Of a stretch of DNA of 64,000 bases, positions 61,421 to 64,000 are shown one piece after another. The notes under the pieces are model-generated. The model saw nothing but the letters and a program-made list of their open reading frames with translations, made no database searches and had not been told where the DNA came from. Source of the stretch: Vreelandella hamiltonii (lineage in GTDB: Bacteria > Pseudomonadota > Gammaproteobacteria > Pseudomonadales > Halomonadaceae); the NCBI RefSeq assembly GCF_014651775.1, contig NZ_BMXN01000002.1:1-64000 (forward strand), in the 5' to 3' direction. How positions within the stretch are numbered: the stretch's first letter is position 1; the number at the start of each line of letters is the position of its first letter. Position numbers and translations under genes: made by a program.

Positions 61421-62804
61421 AAAGAACGCACCGGTTCTTGCCAGCCTGCTTGGCAAGATAGAGGCCCTGGTCGGCGCGTTCAAGCCATTGCCGAGGCGAT
61501 TCATGGGCGTGTACCAGCGTGGCTCCCATACTGATCGAGACCGGCGCCGCCACGGCGAAGCGGGCGCTTGCGACGGCTAGCCGTACGCGGTTGGCAAACT
61601 GCAAGGTGCCCTCATGGTCGAGCTCCCTGGCCAGAATCATGAACTCTTCGCCGCCCCAGCGGCCAAGGTGGTCTCCCTGACGCAAGGTACCCTGCACCAC
61701 TGCGACCAGATCGCGCAACACATCATCGCCTACCGCATGTCCATGAGTGTCATTGATGCACTTGAAATCGTCGATGTCGAACAGAATGAGCGCCATGGTG
61801 GTGTGGGTAGGGTCGATACTGTCGAGCACCAGTTCGGTATAGTAACGGTTCCAGCACTGGGTCAGGGCGTCCTTGTGCGCCAGAGTTTCCAGCCATTGAT
61901 TCGTGGCGACGAGCTGCTGGTTGAGATTGGCGATTTCGATGGCCGTGATGACCGAGGTCAAGTCATCGGCCAGCTCGGCAAGGCTGTTGATCTCGGACGC
62001 GAGCCAGTAGCCGACAGGAGTATGCGGGCAGCTCAGTTCGGGCAGCAGTGGCACGGCGTGACGACGACGAAACAGCATCAGCCACGCTGGCTGTGCGTCG
62101 GCAACATGAACACTGACGGCAATCCCGCCCGCGCACTCGCCATCGAGCTCGATGGTCTCCGTGTCATCCAGTGGTGCTGCCAGGGACGCGATGGCCGCTA
62201 GAAGCTGGCGCTCAGGGGGGCACTGGCCAAAGCAGGCCAGCTCTTCCTGATAATAGAGCGCTATGCCGACCGCTTGAAAGATGCGACACCAGCTTTGTCC
62301 GTGACGTTGAACGAGATGGTCGATACTGCATGTGTGCTGCATGTCTTTGAGAATGGAGCGTCTTCGCCGCCTCAGGCGTATACGCCGCTGCGTTGCATTG
62401 GCAGCCTTCAAAAGACGCAGGCGCTGGCTGGCAAGGTCGATGAAGAGCGTGATCCACTGGGTTTGCTCATGAGTATCCGGCGTTGGATAAGCCACATAGC
62501 CCCAGGTGTCGAACTCACCTTGGATATCGCGATAGTCCAGCCCGAGCGTGGACAAAGAGGCAAGCGAGGTGATGAGCCGCAGCGCATGGGGGGCTGCCTG
62601 TTGGCCAGCAGGCGAAAGATAGTAGGTCAGGTGCAGTGCTTTGGCGTCGTGAAGACGGTACAGGGCGATGGGCTGCTGACGGTTGATATGGTAAAGCGTG
62701 CTGGCCAGCCCCTTCAGCAGCGTATCCGGGTCGGGGGCCGAACCAAGGGTCGATAACGCACGGTGCAGATAACTCGGTTCAGGAAGATAAGGCGTCTGGC
62801 TCAT
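61413..62804 (-). CDS. Diguanylate cyclase with GAF/PHY-like sensory region
   Basis: The start at 62804 (MSQTPYLPEP) is chosen for its AGGAG; 463 residues. Residues ~1-140 look like a GAF-type domain, followed by an unusually basic stretch (RRIRLRRRRR, 140-149). Residues ~155-250 resemble the PHY domain of bacteriophytochromes (FQAVGIALYYQEELACFGQC, CAGGIAVSVHVAD, AWLMLFRRRH). A linker helix leads to the GGDEF domain with HKDALTQCWNR, FDIDDFKCINDTHGH, GGEEF (384-388) and an RQGD inhibitory site (375-378). It should make cyclic-di-GMP. No Cys equivalent to the chromophore-binding one is apparent near the N-terminus, so light sensing is doubtful. Confidence 0.85.
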   Translation of the reverse strand: MSQTPYLPEPSYLHRALSTLGSAPDPDTLLKGLASTLYHINRQQPIALYRLHDAKALHLTYYLSPAGQQAAPHALRLITSLASLSTLGLDYRDIQGEFDTWGYVAYPTPDTHEQTQWITLFIDLASQRLRLLKAANATQRRIRLRRRRRSILKDMQHTCSIDHLVQRHGQSWCRIFQAVGIALYYQEELACFGQCPPERQLLAAIASLAAPLDDTETIELDGECAGGIAVSVHVADAQPAWLMLFRRRHAVPLLPELSCPHTPVGYWLASEINSLAELADDLTSVITAIEIANLNQQLVATNQWLETLAHKDALTQCWNRYYTELVLDSIDPTHTTMALILFDIDDFKCINDTHGHAVGDDVLRDLVAVVQGTLRQGDHLGRWGGEEFMILARELDHEGTLQFANRVRLAVASARFAVAAPVSISMGATLVHAHESPRQWLERADQGLYLAKQAGKNRCVLCP

Positions 62805-62889
62805 CCTGGCAGACTCCTGGCGCGCTAGTGGCCGTCTTGCGTATCTGTGGGGTGCGTGGGGGTGCATGCACGGTGTAGTTTAATTCGGA

Positions 62890-62941
62890 ATTGAAGTAAT
62901 GATTCAATCAGAAGGTTAACCGTTATTCAACTCTTATTGAA
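62890..62941. promoter_or_regulatory. AT-rich divergent control region with paired TTCAA/TTGAA sites
   Basis: ATTGAA-N7-TTCAAT (62890-62908) and TTCAA-N6-TTGAA (62926-62941) are two inverted repeats of the same half site in the gap between the diguanylate cyclase and the XRE regulator. They are good candidates for operators of that regulator acting on both genes. Confidence 0.45.
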
Positions 62942-62962
62942 GAATCACTTCACATTGGCGGC

Positions 62963-63358
62963 ATGAATGAAAAAAGCATGTTTGCCGAGCGTTTGATAGC
63001 CGCCATGCAAGCGGCAGGGTACGAAGCCCGACCCTCCGTTCTGGAGCGTGAATTCAATCTGCGCTATTGGGGAAAACCCATCACCTTCCAGGCGGTCAGG
63101 CGCTGGTTGCGGGGAGACTCGTTTCCAAGCCAGGAAAAGCTGCTGGTCCTGGCCCAGTGGTTGTCCGTCTCTCCGCACTACTTGCGTTACGGCGCGGCTG
63201 AGGTGGCGGGTGTCAAGGAGCCCGCCGCCGCCTGGCAGGTATCCCCCGATGCCGATGAGCTGAGGCTATTGGACCTGTATCGCCAGTTACCACAGGCACA
63301 GCGGAAACTGGTGCGCGACATCATGGAAAACTTCGTAAACGACCCTCAACGCCCCTGA
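62963..63358 (+). CDS. XRE-family transcriptional regulator
   Basis: 131 residues with an N-terminal lambda-repressor-like helix-turn-helix (FAERLIAAMQAAGYEARPSV, PITFQAVRRWLRGDSFPSQE, LLVLAQWLSVSPHYLRYG, ~residues 7-77) and a short helical C-terminus (ELRLLDLYRQLPQAQRKLVRDIME) that probably dimerises. This form occurs in small stand-alone regulators and prophage remnants; no other phage gene is near. It is divergent from the diguanylate cyclase gene with operator-like repeats between. Confidence 0.82.
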   Translation: MNEKSMFAERLIAAMQAAGYEARPSVLEREFNLRYWGKPITFQAVRRWLRGDSFPSQEKLLVLAQWLSVSPHYLRYGAAEVAGVKEPAAAWQVSPDADELRLLDLYRQLPQAQRKLVRDIMENFVNDPQRP

Positions 63359-63391
63359 CCCATCGCACCCAGGCGCCCCTGCCCACGTTGG

Positions 63392-64000
63392 TCATTCGCC
63401 ACGGCGCCAGTGAAAGTAGCGGTTCAACCAGGCCAGCACACGCTCGGGTTTGTGCGCGTTCTTCCATAGGCCTGCGGTGGCCTTGGCCGCTTCGCCCAGG
63501 GTAGGGTAGGGGTGAATGGTGCCGAGCAGCTTGTTCAGCCCCAACCCGTGTTTCATGGCCAGTGTGAACTCGCCCAGCCACTCGCCAGCGTTTTCCGCCA
63601 CGATGGTGGCGCCCAGAATCTTGTCCTTGCCGGGCACGGTCAACACCTTGATAAAGCCTTCGGTAGCACCTTCGGCAATGGCGCGGTCGCTGTCGCGCAT
63701 GGCGTAGCGGGTCACTTCGTAGGCAATGCCTTTGGCGGTGGCCTCTTTTTCATTCAGCCCCACCCGCGCCACTTCCGGCTGTACGTAGGTCACGGCGGGC
63801 ATGAAACGGTAATCCACGGCGAAGCTTTTCAGCTCGCCAAACAGGGCGTTGACGGCGGCGTGCCAGGCCTGATGCGCCGCCGCATGGGTCAGCTGATAGG
63901 GGCCTGCCAGATCACCGCAGGCCCAGATGTTGGGCACCCGGGTTTGCAGCCGCTCGTTGAGGGCCAGGGTGCCGGCCTGGGTCGTACTGATGCCCAGTGT
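63392..64000 (-). CDS. FAD-dependent pyridine nucleotide-disulfide oxidoreductase (C-terminal part; gene runs off the window)
   Basis: The frame is open to the end of the window, so only the last 203 residues are seen. NIWACGDLAGPYQLTHAAAHQ is the FAD-binding site of the dihydrolipoamide/mercuric reductase superfamily, followed by the dimerisation domain (VTYVQPEVARVGLNEKEA, DKILGATIVAENAGEWLGEF, LLGTIHPYPTLGEAAKATAG). The position of the second His of the usual HxHPT motif is Tyr (IHPYPT), and the C-terminus ends LWKNAHKPERVLAWLNRYFH, as in mercuric-reductase-like proteins often linked to TVP38/DedA membrane proteins. Substrate unknown. Confidence 0.85.
   Translation of the reverse strand, partial: TLGISTTQAGTLALNERLQTRVPNIWACGDLAGPYQLTHAAAHQAWHAAVNALFGELKSFAVDYRFMPAVTYVQPEVARVGLNEKEATAKGIAYEVTRYAMRDSDRAIAEGATEGFIKVLTVPGKDKILGATIVAENAGEWLGEFTLAMKHGLGLNKLLGTIHPYPTLGEAAKATAGLWKNAHKPERVLAWLNRYFHWRRGE

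Overview
The window is GC-rich chromosomal DNA from a gammaproteobacterium. Gene order and protein sequences most resemble the Halomonas group (Halomonadaceae), with blocks that are syntenic with Pseudomonas (slmA-argB-algC-dut-coaBC / radC-rpmB-rpmG-mutM; map-glnD-dapC-dapD; rpsB to tilS). The taxonomic placement is inferred from remembered gene order and sequence, not from a search. I see no rRNA, tRNA, CRISPR array, integrase or prophage. The only mobile elements are one orphan tnpB insertion, a REP/BIME pair and a truncated Rpn-type gene.

Layout. 1-1.73 kb: a REP pair and three small hypothetical genes; the third is membrane-anchored with a ZipA-like C-terminus. 1.86-8.7 kb (minus): Rpn remnant, slmA, then an orphan tnpB inserted before argB, algC, dut, coaBC. 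8.8-11.2 kb (plus): radC, rpmB, rpmG, mutM. 11.2-15.1 kb: rlmI, a thioesterase, ald, slyX and a membrane-anchored cold-shock protein. 15.2-22.9 kb (minus): the succinylase-branch lysine/peptidoglycan operon (dapC, an ArsC/Spx-like gene, dapD, dapE, an unknown gene) behind a good promoter, then glnD and map. 23.2-43.9 kb (plus): the classic envelope and translation supercluster rpsB-tsf-pyrH-frr-uppS-cdsA-dxr-rseP-bamA-skp-lpxD-fabZ-lpxA-lpxB-rnhB-dnaE-accA-tilS. 43.9-51.4 kb: ppx (minus), rho, ubiD, a flavin reductase, a 42-residue membrane protein, two short aromatic-rich reading frames and a class I DAHP synthase.

51.4-64 kb is the accessory part: a DUF3087 protein, an MliC/COG3650 lipoprotein, a YdjM-like membrane protein, a DUF411 metal-binding protein, glyoxalase I, and then a PepSY protein with a PhoP/PhoQ-like two-component system. 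The latter is flanked by three paralogous secreted proteins built from an OB-fold-like domain and PepSY-like repeats. A META-domain lipoprotein, a SelD-linked type oxidoreductase, a PHY-like/GGDEF cyclase, an XRE regulator and a truncated (by the window edge) flavoprotein follow.

The most interesting signals are: (a) PhoP-box-like direct repeats (hexamer-N5-hexamer) set 12 bp upstream of -10 hexamers at the PepSY/two-component operon and at the divergent OB/PepSY genes, suggesting a self-contained envelope-sensing regulon; and (b) two tandem short reading frames carrying Tyr/Trp/Phe clusters, the first followed by a perfect 17-bp-stem terminator, directly upstream of the DAHP synthase gene, suggesting attenuation by aromatic amino acids.
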